Source: Colocasia esculenta | Lineage: Eukaryota; Streptophyta; Magnoliopsida; Alismatales; Araceae | Length of the DNA stretch: 64,000 nucleotides | Reading direction: 5' to 3' | Assembly: GCA_014218235.1 (NCBI GenBank) | Contig: CM024760.1 | Coordinates: 144,661,245 to 144,725,244 of the forward strand | Shown: positions 20,908 to 32,520 of the stretch, piece after piece | Layout: each line of letters starts with the position of its first letter | How positions within the stretch are numbered: position 1 is the stretch's first letter | Made by a program: the position numbers and the translations under genes | The notes under the pieces: model-generated | Database searches by the model: none | Seen by the model: only the letters and a program-made list of their open reading frames with translations | What the model was told of the DNA's origin: nothing

Positions 20908-22440
20908 GCTTTTCTGCCTCAGATGGTGAGACAGATGAAGACGCCCATTATTCAGCTACTCCAGATGATTACAATCCTTTGTCTGGAGATTTTTCCCCTT
21001 TTCATGGCAGAGAGTGTGAAGCCTCTTCGCGAGCGGCTGAAGCCTTTTTGCTAGAGGCCGAAGATGATGGATTGCCACCCCACAGTTCCATTTTTGAGAC
21101 GGCGGCAATAGAGGGTGATAATACTACCTTCTCTTTTGCTGAATTAGGACTCCCAACGGAGCAATATCCTTCTGCTTCTGTTGAAGCTTATGTCCCGATG
21201 CCAGTAGGGGAATTCCTTGCCGAGGGACCAGTCCCTGAAGGTAATTTCCTTTTTGAGCCAATGTATAGCTCATTTGGTCTCCTTTCCCACGTTTTCATCA
21301 TATTGACCCCCCTTTATTTTTCTTGCTCAGGCGGTATGGATTTTATCAATCAGCTTTTTTCGGGAGGAGAAACCAGCCCTTACTTTCTACCTGAGACCAG
21401 CTCTCCTTTTCCATCCTTAAAGAATACAAGGAGCCCCTTTCCCGAACCACAGGCTTATTCTGCTTTTCAGGTGGGGGATGCCTCAGGGAATGATGAAGGT
21501 CTCCCGCGGACGGAGTATAATCCTGAAACATCCGCTTTGCTAACAGATGCAAAAGGCTTTAATTCGTATCCGGATGATCTCCCCTCCTCGTCTCAAGGAT
21601 TTTATACTAAGTAGCCAAACTTTATCCGACCCTCAAACCCTGAAATGGAAGGAAGAAATTCTTCGCCAGGTGAGGAAGAGTGGATTTGATTTCTTCCCTC
21701 TTTTTTTCCTTTGCGACTTTGAATTTCGTTTGTTTCTTTCTTTGCTAATCACTTTTCTTTTGTTGCTTGTTGGTGCTTTTAGCAGGTGTTTCATCGCATC
21801 CCAGTAACAGTGGGTCTCCGCCGATAGAATTTGACGCCTTTCCCGGACATGGTGTGGAATGGCCGACAGGAGTTCAGCCCACCTCACTTCCTTTGGACGA
21901 TGATTTTCTTGTCTCGATCCCTGAGAGAGTGAGAGTTGTGGTGAGGGCGGAAGATCCCCCTCAATTGAAGTTGTAAGGCATGCATTGGAGCAGAACACCA
22001 TCGCTGCTTTCTACACGGGCCTTTCCAGGGATTCTTGGATGATTGCGGTTGAGGAGGTTTGGGACAAAGTACGTCGTCTCCACGCTACCGCGGCCTGGAA
22101 TCCTTATGATCAGAGGATCCAGACTTTGGAGAGCGATATATGTTCCTTGACCGGAGATGCTGATGAATTTGACTCCCATGCAAACGAAGCACAGAAGCGT
22201 CAGAAAACGTGGGAGTTAGAAATGGCTGCAGAAAGAAATAGAGTTGCCAGGCTGTAATGTGAAATTGATAAGTCGAGATCTTCTTAAGAGCGGAAGGCCA
22301 AAGAGGCTGAAGACACATCCCAAGAGAGAGCCGCCTTTGCTGGACACGCAGCCAAGCTTCGCCAATCCATCTCTTCCAAGGCTAAAGAAGTTGAAAGATT
22401 GAAGAGGAAGAAGCCTCAGTGTCTTTGCTTCCCCATATAA
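20908..22440 (+). pseudogene. Antisense additional gene of E (aORF-type), intron-containing, decayed
   Basis: This lies antisense to gag-pol between integrase and the 3' LTR, where TAT elements such as Grande carry an extra antisense ORF of unknown function. An acidic Ser/Pro-rich part is read at 20908-21614 after a good 3' splice site (TCTTTTTAG at 20907). Pyrimidine-rich TTCTTGCTCAG (about 21330) and an intron-like stretch from GTGAGG (21669) to GCTTTTAG (about 21783) suggest introns. The C-terminal part (21985-22440) contains DKVRRLHATAAWNP and then a Glu/Lys/Arg-rich likely coiled coil (QKRQKTWELEMAAERNRV, then AKEVERLKRKK). That last frame has TAA at 22255 and another stop soon after. 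I infer a multi-exon gene; its function is unknown. Confidence 0.6.
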
Positions 22441-22965
22441 TGTTTGTATACTGGCTTTCTCTGTTTGACTTGTCCATGGTTGTTGCCAACCTTTGTAACT
22501 TTCGTAACAAAATGTTTTGGAACTTTGTAAGTAAAGAAAGGAGGACAATTTTCAAAGAAGTCACTCCTTCTACTTCTCTTTCTTTCCCTTCTCTTTTCTC
22601 TTCTTTTTTTTTCTTTTCTATTTTTTTTCCACATTACCAACTTCAGCACTTTTCGGGTTTCACTGAAACTGGCTCCCTTTAGCTTTTTCCAACGCGCCCT
22701 TTCAGGTTTTCACGTTGAGGGGTTATCCATTTTTGCCTAAGGCGCCCTTTTGGATTTTCACCTCAGCCGGATTTTCTGACCTTTTGGCCCTTAAGAATAC
22801 AATGAGCCATATACTTAAGTCCATCAGGGTATCTCTATTTTCAACCCCTTTTATTTTCTTTCCCTTTTTTTTCTTTGAAACTTCCTTTTTTGAAACTTGG
22901 TATTTGGGTATGGGTCTTTTTGGCATTTGGGTGTTTGACTGGATTACGGTAAGTAGAATTTGGTT
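22441..22965. other. T-rich spacer after the antisense gene
   Basis: No coding sequence is recognised. The + strand is rich in T runs (TTTTCTTTTC type), as expected of an untranslated region. Confidence 0.5.
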
Positions 22966-23610
22966 TTGAATATAGCCGACCTTTGTGGTTCACTGGCTGA
23001 AGTTTGGAATTTGGATTTGGATTTGGATTTGGGTTTGGTTTAGCCTACATTGGTGGTTTGTGGCTAAAATTTGGATTTAACTTGGTGCAATTTACCTTGA
23101 TGGTTTTCTAGCTAAGATTTGGAATTAGGATTTGGTGGTGATTTGGGTTTGGTTTAGCCTACTCTTGGGGTTTACTGGCTATGGTTTGGATTTGACTTTG
23201 GTGCAGCCTACCTTGATGGTTTACTGACTGTGATTTGGATTTTGGATTTAGTATAACCTACCTTGATGGTTTACTGGCTAAGATTTAAGATTTGAATTTA
23301 GGTTTGGATTTGGTATAGCCTACCTTGATGGTTTGCTGGCTAAGATTTGGGATTTGAATTTTGGATGTGAGTTAGCCTCCCTTTGTGGTTTGTGGCTAAG
23401 GTTTAGATTTGATTTGGGTTGGCCTACCTTTATGGCTTGCTGGCTATGATTTGAATTTTAGATTTGGTATAGCCTACTTTGATGGTTTGCTGGCTGGAAT
23501 TTCAGATTTTGGATTGATTTAGCCTACCTTTGTGATTTTCTGGCTAAGGTTTGGAATTTAGGTTAGATATAGCCTACCATTGTGGTTTGTTGGCTATGGT
23601 TTGGATTTGA
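22966..23610. repeat. Tandem repeat array in the 3' UTR of E
   Basis: About 12 diverged copies of a roughly 50-60 bp unit: TAGCCTACCTTGATGGTTT, then ACTGGCTAAGATTTGGATTT. It lies between integrase and the 3' LTR. Hypervariable tandem repeats in this position are known in TAT/Ogre elements and have been proposed as seeds of satellite DNA. Confidence 0.9.
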
Positions 23611-23825
23611 ATTAATGAAAAGTGAGAGGTGTGAGATAACTCCTCAACTTTCACTCATTCATTAACTTCTCAACTTTATATATGGAGTGTCTTTGGCTTC
23701 ATGCTCTGACAGGGTTTGATGGTTTGGAGGTTTAGGTTGTATGACGGACAAATAGAGGTTTGATTTCTTTGTCCCCATCTGTGGCAAACTTTAATTTCAG
23801 CACTAATCTTGGGAGAGGGTACCTT

Positions 23826-25130
23826 TTATCCTTCTTCGGCTTTTTGCCTATTTGGGTGGTTGAATTTTTGCTTTGATGATTGGCCAGAAAATTCATGTTC
23901 TGGTGCATGGTATAGCTTTAGATGCTTCCCATTGAGAGGAGGGAAGGGAATGGTGCCTTTATGGTCTACCAGCATGTATGCACCTCCTTCATATGCAAAG
24001 GTAACAATATATGGGCCAAGCCAAATGGGTTGCAATTTGCCGCTTGACTTTCCTGCCATTACTTCTCTGCATTTGACCATGACTAGATCCCCCTGCTTAA
24101 ATGCTCTAGGTTTTGCCAATTTGTCGAATGCACGAGCCATTCTAGTTTGATATGCTTGGAGGCATTTATATGCTTCAAGCCGCTTTTCTTCTAGATTGGA
24201 GAGCTCTTCAAATCTTCTTTTTATTTGGTTTTTCTCTTGGCCTTGAAGCCCAGTTTGTATTGCCACCCGATAGGATGCCATTTCAATTTCTATAGGTATC
24301 ATAGCCTCAACTCCGTATACCAAGGAGAAAGGAAAACACTCGGTAGGAGTTTTGTATACTATTCGGTAAGCCCATAGAGCTTCATGAACTTTTTCTCCCC
24401 ATTCACGCTTTCGACTGCCGACTATTTTAGCAAGCAGCTTACAAAGGGTCTTGTTGAAGGCTTCTGCTAGCCCATTAGCTTGCAGATTGTAGACTGATGA
24501 CGTCCTCCAATCAATATGAAATTTAGTTGCCAAGGCATATATTGTTTTGTTTCGAAATGGTGTCCCATTATTAGACATGATTCTGTGAGGGGCACCAAAT
24601 CTGTATATAATATTTTGCTTGACAAATCTGGCAACTGCTTCTCCTATTACTTCCCGCAATGGAATAGCTTCAGCCCATCGGGAAAAGTAATATGTAGCAG
24701 CCAATATGAATTTGTGACCTTGAGATGAGGGTGGGAATGGTCCCATAATATCCATTCCCCATTTTGCAAAAGGCCAAGTTGGTGCCGTAGGATGTAATGT
24801 GTTTGGTGACTTTCTCGGCACAGGGCCGAAAGCCTGGCATTGATGACATGTACGGGCATATTGGATGCAATCCGTGTACATGGTGGGCCAATAGAAGCCT
24901 TTTAACTTGATATTGATTTTCATCTTTTCACCTGCTTGGTGTTCACCACACAATCCAGTGTGAACTTCTTGCATGATGATTTTGGCTTCTTTCGGGGACA
25001 AACATCTGAGAAGGGATGGTCCCTTCTTTTCATGAACCAATCTATATAATTGATCCCCTATTAGCTGATGTAGCCCTATGTAAGAGCTGAATTTTCTGGG
25101 CTCGATCAGAAGGGAGTCAACCTTTCTTGA
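23826..25130 (-). pseudogene. Integrase of E
   Basis: A long open frame covers the whole integrase. The zinc-binding part has GEHQAGEK, GFYWPTMYTDC and CHQCQ. The core has KWGMDIMGPFPP (first Asp), then MSNNGTPF where the family normally has SDNG, so the second catalytic Asp is Asn. NGLAEAFNK carries the Glu. The C-terminal part (PRAFKQGDLVMV to WLGPYIV and LKLYHA) is complete and ends in a stop at 23826. A frameshift at about 25120 separates it from the RNase H frame. The enzyme is inactive as read, although the frame is intact. Confidence 0.92.
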
Positions 25131-25889
25131 TTTTAATAATCGGCTCACGCCAATCTTCATATTGAATCGTTGCACTTTCTTCAGCATTATTGACTTCCAT
25201 GATTGTGAGATTGGGCTCATTGTCAAGAACATTTGTCATGAGTCTTCTATGTCGGACAATTATGTCTAATTCTCCTTCGAAAGGTAGTTTTATGGCAGAG
25301 GCCAATTTGGCTAAAGCGTCTGCCTGCGAATTTTCACTTCTTGGGACATGGGCTATGTCGAAGAAGTGAAACTTTTCTTTGAGTTCCATAATGTAGCATG
25401 GTATGGAACCAATTGTTGTTTGTGGACTTCATACTGGCCCAAGACTTGTCGGATAACCAGCTGTGAGTCACCATAAACTTGTATGCTTTTGATGCCCATT
25501 TCGAGAGCCAACCGGAGCCCAATAATTAGAGTCTCGTACTCAACTTCATTGTTGGTTAATGGCTTCATAAGAGCACAAGAGTTATATAAGATTCCTCCTT
25601 GGGGAGTAACGAGGACGATGCTTGCTCCAGTAGTGAGGCTGATGGAACCGTCTGTAAAATGGAGTGTTCGAGAAGCCCCATCAAAATATAATTCCCAAGA
25701 GGGTATTTCAATTGTGATGACTTCTTCGCGATTAGGATTTTCTTCATTTTGGTTCTCCCTCTCATTTGTGGGGGAGAGAGATTCTTCTTCTGGAAGCTCA
25801 ATAGACAAGGGTGAATGCTCTCGCACTAGATGTGTAGCCAAAAATTTAGCTAAACCTTGTCCTTTGATTGCCCTTTGTGGGACGTAAGT
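25117..25889 (-). pseudogene. Archaeal-type RNase H (second RNase H) of E
   Basis: A complete RNase H I fold lies downstream of the ordinary retroelement RNase H: WELYFDGASR (first Asp), then TNNEVEYETLIIGLRLALEMG (Glu), IQVYGDSQLVIRQVLG (second Asp), and after a frameshift at about 25385 VPRSENSQADALAKLAS (last Asp). Two RNase H domains in this order define the TAT lineage, where the second was acquired from an archaeal-type source. Its N-terminal linker is cut at 25889 by solo LTR A. Confidence 0.9.
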
Positions 25890-28863
25890 TGTCACGCCCC
25901 GACGCGGAATATCGAAACGCGAGGCAATTGCAAGTAAACATGTATAGAGCGAGTACTAGACATCAAACCATTGAACAAGAATAAATACTAAAGCAAATTC
26001 ATTTTATTAATAACTTTCCAATGTCTAGTTACAACCACTAATATTAGAGCCAATCTATAGGGCCCAATTACATTGAAATAAGCAAAAGACTAAACTACGA
26101 CTCCAACATAATGCTAGGATGCTAGGGTACCCATGACATCACTCCTGGTCGTTCCCGTCCTCTTGAGTGTATAGTTCATCCTCGGTCTCACCTGAGAACA
26201 CAACGACAAATAATGCAGGGTGAGCGATAACGCTCAGTAGGATTTAAATCTCAATAGTCAAGCAGGCTTTAAATGATTAATGTATTAAAAGGCAGAGTAA
26301 CTAATGCTAGAGAGAGAGAGTCAAGTAACATGAGAGATAGCATGATAGCACATGAACGAAATAGCACAAGTTTCTAAATATAGCACGAGAGTCGAGTATA
26401 GCACAAATAGCAAGATGGCCATAGCACAACAGCACAAAGGATAGCAATAGCACAACGGGTATAGTATAGCACTTTTGTCAATAGACAATGAGAGAACATA
26501 GCACTTTTGATTGTTATTTAGATAGTCGAGATAGATAGCACTCGAGTGTAATGCCAAACACTCTGATCATTTAACTCTCATGAGCACTAGCACTTTGGGC
26601 GCACATCCCAGGACCAGATCGGGTCCTTTATATATTGCCGGGCATTGGTTATATTGTTTTATCTTTAGACAATCAGTCAATGGCCAATATAGAGTACCAA
26701 GAAGTAGATGAAAGCACTAGATGAATAGACGAGATAGTAGAGTGAACGTGAATAGATGAGCGAGTAGAGTATAGATGAGAGCTAGTAGACATTGCACATA
26801 ACACGTCGAGTAATCAGGCGATAGTAACAGTTGCACAACACGCGCACTTGGTGTTGGCAGTCAGGTGGAACTCACGACTCTTCCAATGGCCATGTTAAGC
26901 ACAGGTCCAGAGGTCCGGCGTGATTCAAGATAAGAGCGAACTTCTAATAGCCGTTTGAATCATGTTGATCCCTAAAGGGTATCATAGGTGTTAGGGTACA
27001 ACCGGCTCGTCGACCATGTGGGAATCCATGGACAGAGGAGACTTACGGAGGCCTTGAACAAAGACTCACTAGTCCGACAGAAGGAGTATCCGATGGAGAG
27101 TTCGTCCAAGTCAAGAGAGATTGTGTATATAGAAACAAGTACTCGACGTTCTAGAGGAATTCTAGAACAGTGGAGCGTCGATAACATTATTCCCAAAACA
27201 TCGCGAGAAAATGTAGACAAGTCTATTCAAGATATGGAAATTTAATTACATAAATTACCAGATACATTATGAAATATTTTCATGCCAAATTAAGCCATAT
27301 TGGACGGTTCAAGTGTGAGCATGTGTTAAGAGAAATTATAGATAGAGAAAGATCATGTGCATGTATTTTATCACACATAAATAGTTGATTTATGACAAGT
27401 GTAATTTTCTGTGTATATGACTATTAACAAAGTGTATAAGCACTGTATAGAGTCAGAGAATCAAAATTTGGGGGTTTTAATGCAAAAACTCAGATCGCGA
27501 TGTACCCTAATGAGGGTCGCGATGGGGTCAACTGAGATCGCGATGGGGTCTTGTACAGGTCGCGACGGGCTCATGGGTTTAGGAAGACAGATCACGACGG
27601 GGTCGTTTGAAGGTCACGACGGGCTCGTCAGATCAGGCAGCAGATCGCGACGACAGGCCCTGTCGCGATCAGATCGCGACGAAAGGCTCTGTCGCGACGG
27701 CCTTGTGAACGCGGCCTATCGGGCGCGTTCACAAGGTCTGCGCCCGAGTCTGACAGGGAAAGGATATTACATTGGATTGCGGGCCAGAACTTACCCTATT
27801 TGACATAGGGAGATTCAGAAAATCATAACTATTTGTACAAGCGATGAAAAATCATGAAACTAGTTGCGAATTGATCTAGACATGCATGGGTACTTACACT
27901 AAATATGAATTTGAAAACAAACAGGGTTTAGACATGCTTTAAACATGGGCATTCATGATGAACATGAAACAGTACATAGTTGAGATCAACGATTAAATTC
28001 GCAAGATATGATGAATCAAAATTAGGGTTTTTAGGGGAAAAAGATGCCTAACATGCATCAGTTCCTACAGTAAAAATCTCGTGACATGGGGTTGAGTATA
28101 CAAGGAGAACAAGAATTAAGATGAAAGGTCGGGCTCATGCTAGTTGCAGAATATGAAAAATCAAGAAGAAAATATTGACTCGATGAAAAATTATGAAACC
28201 AAAGGGCTTTTGTTCCTGAGGTTTATATCAACCTACAGTCGAATTTGATTTAGTTTTGCTCGTGAGAATGCCTACCTTTGGTCGTTTTACTCTTCTAGGG
28301 CTAGAACTTGAAGAACGGGGTTGATGGCTTGAGAGCTCCTTCTCCCCACGAGTTCTCCTCCTCCTTGGATTCTCTTCCTGGTCCAGAAACCCTTGGCAAC
28401 GAGCTAGGGCCGGCCATGGGGGTTTAAAGAGAGTATTTATGTCTCTTGTATTTCTAATTCCTAATAGGACTCTAATTCCTATTAAATTTTCGGGATTTTC
28501 TATTTCTCTCCTCTTTCTAAGCTTGAGAACTTCTAATTGAGTTAGGATGGGAGCTAATTTCGTGGCCAAGCTACTGGGGTAGGTTTAAGAATCCAATTCC
28601 AACTCAAATTAGCTATTTAATGCATTAATTATCCATTTTCTATTTAAGTAATAATTTAGTTACGAATTTAGGGTATTTTCCTACTATTTCTCTTTTAAAA
28701 ATCTCTATTTTGGCCCACTAATTTCTAATGGGTCTATTTAACAAAGTCCATTACTTCTTTTCATTTAATGGGTTTTATTTAATTCTAATTTATTTGATTT
28801 TCTAATTACTTTTTTTCTTATTATTATTAAATTTTTATTTTTCAAAAAATACAGGTTGCTACA
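25890..28863 (-). mobile_element. Solo LTR A with TAAGT target duplication
   Basis: In + orientation it reads TGTCACGCCCC to GGTTGCTACA, 2974 bp, flanked by perfect TAAGT (25885-25889 and 28864-28868). No internal region is present, so it is the product of LTR-LTR recombination. On the - strand a TATA-like ATAAATA lies near 28440, which fits transcription from the 28863 end. The motif GATCGCGACGGGGTC and variants recur at 27495-27700. It interrupts E's pol between the two RNase H domains. Confidence 0.93.
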
Positions 28864-28868
28864 TAAGT

Positions 28869-30093
28869 GATATCAAATTCCATCAGTAGTAAGGCCCATT
28901 TCCTGAGTCTTCCTGAGAATACGGGTTGCCTTAGCAGATATTTAAGAGGATCATATTTGGAGATGAGTTTTACTTCATGAGCCAGTAGGTAATGCCTTAA
29001 TTTTTTGACGGTGAATACCAATGCTAGGCAAACCATCTCCATTGGAGCATATCGAAGTTCTGGACCAATCAGCTTTCTGCTGAGATAGTACAGAGGCTGC
29101 TTCTTGCCTACTTCATTTGTTTGTGCCAATAGAGCTCCTAAAGAGGCGTCCATAGCTGCAATATAGAGTATGAGAGGTTTTCCACCGATTGGTGCTCCCA
29201 ATACTGGTGGAGTGAGGAGATATTTCTTTATCTGCTCAAACGCATCGTGACATTCTTGATCCCAGACGAAAGGAGCATCCTTCTTCATTAATTTGGTGAA
29301 GGGCGCACACTTTCCTGAGAGGTTGGAGATAAATCGCCTAATATAGGCTAATTTTCCTTGGAATGACCTTAGCTTGGTGAGATTTAAGGAGGTGGCAGCT
29401 GTTGGATCGCCTTGATTCTATCGGGGTCTATTTCTGTTCCCGATATTTGACGACGAAACCCAAAAATTTGCCACTTGAAACCCCGAAGGCACGCTTCATA
29501 GGATTCATCTTCAATTTGTATCGACGAAGTCTTTTAAAGACACGGCGGAGATCAGATAGATGATCTTCCCGTTCCTTGGTTTTGGCGACTAAGTCATCCA
29601 CATAGTATTCGACCACATCTTAGAGCATTTCATCAAATATTTTGGTCATTGCTCTTTGATATGTGGCTCCTGCATTCTTCAATCCAAAGGGCATTCTTTT
29701 GTAGTTGAAGATTCCTTTGGGTGATCTGAAGGCAATATGATCTTTGTCTTTGATTGCCATGCGGATCTGGTTGTAACCTGAAGATCTGTCCATAAAGGAT
29801 AAGGCTTCATCTTCTGGAGATGCATGAGGCGTTGACTCCCCCTTGTAAAAGACAATTGGCTTTGCTGCCTTTATGGCATTTTTCTTCTCTTCTATCCTTT
29901 GATAAGTAACAATGAACGTTTTCAATCGTTCGATGACTTGATCTTGCTTCGGGAAAGAGATTTGCTGGCAGTGAGGAGGCAGAGGAATGCCTTTGTTGAT
30001 GACCTGACTTACATGATCGGCCTCATAATTGATGCTTCGCCTTTCTGAGCGAGTTGATTTGCTTCGGGATTTTTTTCTTATGGAGCTTGGCAA
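28869..30093 (-). pseudogene. Reverse transcriptase and first RNase H of E
   Basis: The RT palm begins in the 29620-30093 frame (SFMDRSSGYNQIRMA, FRSPKGIFNYKRMPFGL). After TAA at 29620 the same frame continues with YYVDDLVAK, the catalytic YVDD. A frameshift near 29435 follows FLGFVVKYR. The RNase H domain is at 28869-29288 (LYIAAMDASLGALLAQ, YLSRKLIGPELRY, MVCLALVFTVKKLRHYL) and runs to DITYV, where solo LTR A cuts it. The protein continues on the other side of A at 25889. Confidence 0.92.
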
Positions 30094-30099
30094 GACCTT

Positions 30100-30913
30100 T
30101 GTTTATTATGAAAAGCTCGCAAGTCTCACTATCTTCATCTGTGCAACTAGTTTGTTTACCCTTCCCTTTTGCTCGAGTAGAGGGTTGAAAGATTTGTCCT
30201 CCAAGATATAGCAAGGCATCGGTCAGATTGCATTCGTCTTCCCGAAATGGGGCTTGATCAACAAAGACTGTATGTTGCTTTCCTTCTTTTGCATATTTGA
30301 TGCATTGATGGAGTGTTGATGGGATGACCCAATTTTCATGCAACCAGGGTCTTCCGAGCAATACTCTGTATGTTGTATCAGTATCAATGATATAGAATGT
30401 CACCTTAGTGATGAAGTCACCCAGAGTTAGGTCCACGGTGACTCTTCCCACGGCTTCTTCAGAATCTTGATTAAAACCTGTGATCCTTACATCCCTTACT
30501 TCTTGCATGTAAGGCATGAGATGTAAGGATTCGAAAGTCTTGTAGGGCATTAAATTAATGGATGCCTCTGGATCGACAAGAATCCGATATAACTCGTTGC
30601 CGTTAATTCGCCCTTTCATATGTAAGGGACGATTGTGGCATGGAGAAGATAGCAACATATCTCCATCTGTGAAGGTGACATTTGTTGCCAATGCTTCATA
30701 GGCTTGAGCCTGGAGATTAGCCATATGAGCTTCATAGATTTCTGGTTCTTGGAGTATTTTGACGAGAGTTTCTCTCAAGTCTTTACTCCAGACAATAGCC
30801 TCCCAGACAGTGATATTGACGAGGAGTGATTTTAATTGCTGAAGAATTTTGCCATCAGTCTCGGTACGTGTCTGGTCCAATAGGGAAGATACCCCAATTA
30901 AAGATTTAGACAA
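30100..30913 (-). pseudogene. Aspartic protease region of E
   Basis: The protease core has NELYRILVDPEASINLMPY. Relatives read D-P/D-G-S/A at the active site; here Gly is replaced by Glu, so activity is unlikely. The second motif YRVLLGRPWLHENWVIPST and LHQCIKYAKEGK are typical of the TAT lineage. The frame extends into the protease-RT linker (LYLGGQIFQPS). Upstream of it lies the gag-protease linker. Confidence 0.88.
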
Positions 30914-32520
30914 CTCCTTCGACTTGATGAGCCCCTTTTGAAAGAGGGAACTTGATAGCTTTTCACTTTGAGGGAGAGGAGCATTGTCCGGCTCATTAGA
31001 TGAAGTACACGGACTTTGGTTTCTGTCTTTTGGCTAAAAGGTTATATTAGGCAGCCTTTCTTCTTCATCTGAAGGGTCGAAGACATAAGAATCTGCCCGA
31101 ACTTCAATTTCAAGCAGCAGTTTTGACTCTTTGCCACGTAAGCGTATTAATTTTTCTGAATTTATGACACTAGGCTTCCTGGCGGTAGCGGACATTGCTT
31201 TTTGCCATTTTCCATGTCCTCTACCGTGATTGCGATTTGAGTTATTTGTAGAGCGACGCTAGTATGTCAGCATTGTTGATTTGTCTTCAGCTTGCACAGT
31301 GGTACTCCATGGGGAGACTTGCAACTCCTTGGGTGGAGGTACAAATACCATATTGCAGGTGAAAGAGTCGAACATCTTTTCCATCTTTTCAACAATAATT
31401 TCTTCATTTTCATAGAAGTCTTCTAATTGTTTTGGTAGGCAAAGCTCCCCTTCTTTTAGTGCTTCTTGGTGAATTTGGCAAAGCCAATTCTTGAGCCGGG
31501 TTTTTCGCTCTAGCTCCTTCCATGGGATATATTGATCGCGCGTAATCCTTCTGGAAGGCCTGGAAGGTATATATTCTTCCAACTCATCAATAAACTTTTA
31601 AAGTTTCTAGAGAGGAGTTAATTCTTCAGAAACTTCTGCAGCGACAGCACGCTCCATTTGTTTCTTCAATTTTCTTTTCTCATTTTTCCTTCTATTTTTC
31701 TTTTTGTTCTTCATTTGCGATACTTGAGCTCTACTCATTGATTTTTTCTTGGGAGGTGGCTTAGAGACACTCCCTTTGCTAGAGTCACCTTTTGACATGA
31801 ATTTCTTGGACATTTTGGAGCTAGTCGACCTTCGAGAGCCCACAGTGACCCATTCGCCCTCCGAGGCTTGTGTGTCGAAGGTTGAATTGATTGCTTCTTG
31901 AATAACTTTTGGTGGGAGTTGGTGGAACTCATCCACGAACTCCTCAGCTTCTTGCGAGATTCGCTCCGCCGCAGCGTCCTCCTTTATTTGATTTCTGTAT
32001 CACAAAATGGTGGCTTTGCACTCGTCCATATTAGCCTTGCCTTTGCTTTGTCTGAGGCCAAGTTGTGATTGATAATATTCATCTTCATTTTGTAACTTGA
32101 TTGATAGATTGGACTTGGATCGTACGCTTGCTGTGATGCCTCACCAAAGTGTCTTGGATCCAAAGAGTTTCCAAAGTGATCAATTTTCCCCTCTCGAATG
32201 AATGTTTCGATCAGGTCTTGGACCTCCGGATAGTCTTTGGTGAGGTGCATGGCTCTGGAATGGAATTCGCAGTAGCAATAAAGCATCATTTCACTTTTAG
32301 AGACATAGGGTGCTGGTACATGCACCCTGATTAGCTCTTGCCTCATGAGATTATCAAATATCAGCTTGGTATTTTCTTCAGCAAATGACTGCTGATGCAA
32401 GGGATGCCAGTAGGTGTACCATCGGCTGGACAAGTATGGATTTGGAGTTGATTGCTCCATCTCTGATTCTTGAAGATCATAGGGTAGAGATGCATTGATG
32501 ACATTCATCGAGTGGGACAT
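30914..32520 (-). pseudogene. gag: C-terminal gag and linker of E
   Basis: Three frames cover this stretch. 31984-32520 includes a Cys/His module (CEFHSRAMHLTKDY then PEVQDLI) resembling the plant gag zinc motif. 31607-31936 is very basic (KKKSMSRAQVSQMKNKKKN), consistent with nucleic-acid binding. 31259-31582 is an acidic linker. It is cut at 32520 by solo LTR F and continues at 35355. Confidence 0.75.

Noticed and set aside
23809..24150. 113-aa + strand ORF in the E integrase
   Set aside because: Antisense shadow of a clearly conserved integrase frame.
26321..27803. ORFs inside solo LTR A, with similar ones at 55358-56888 in B
   Set aside because: A and B are solo LTRs of one family; the ORFs differ in length and are broken between the two copies.
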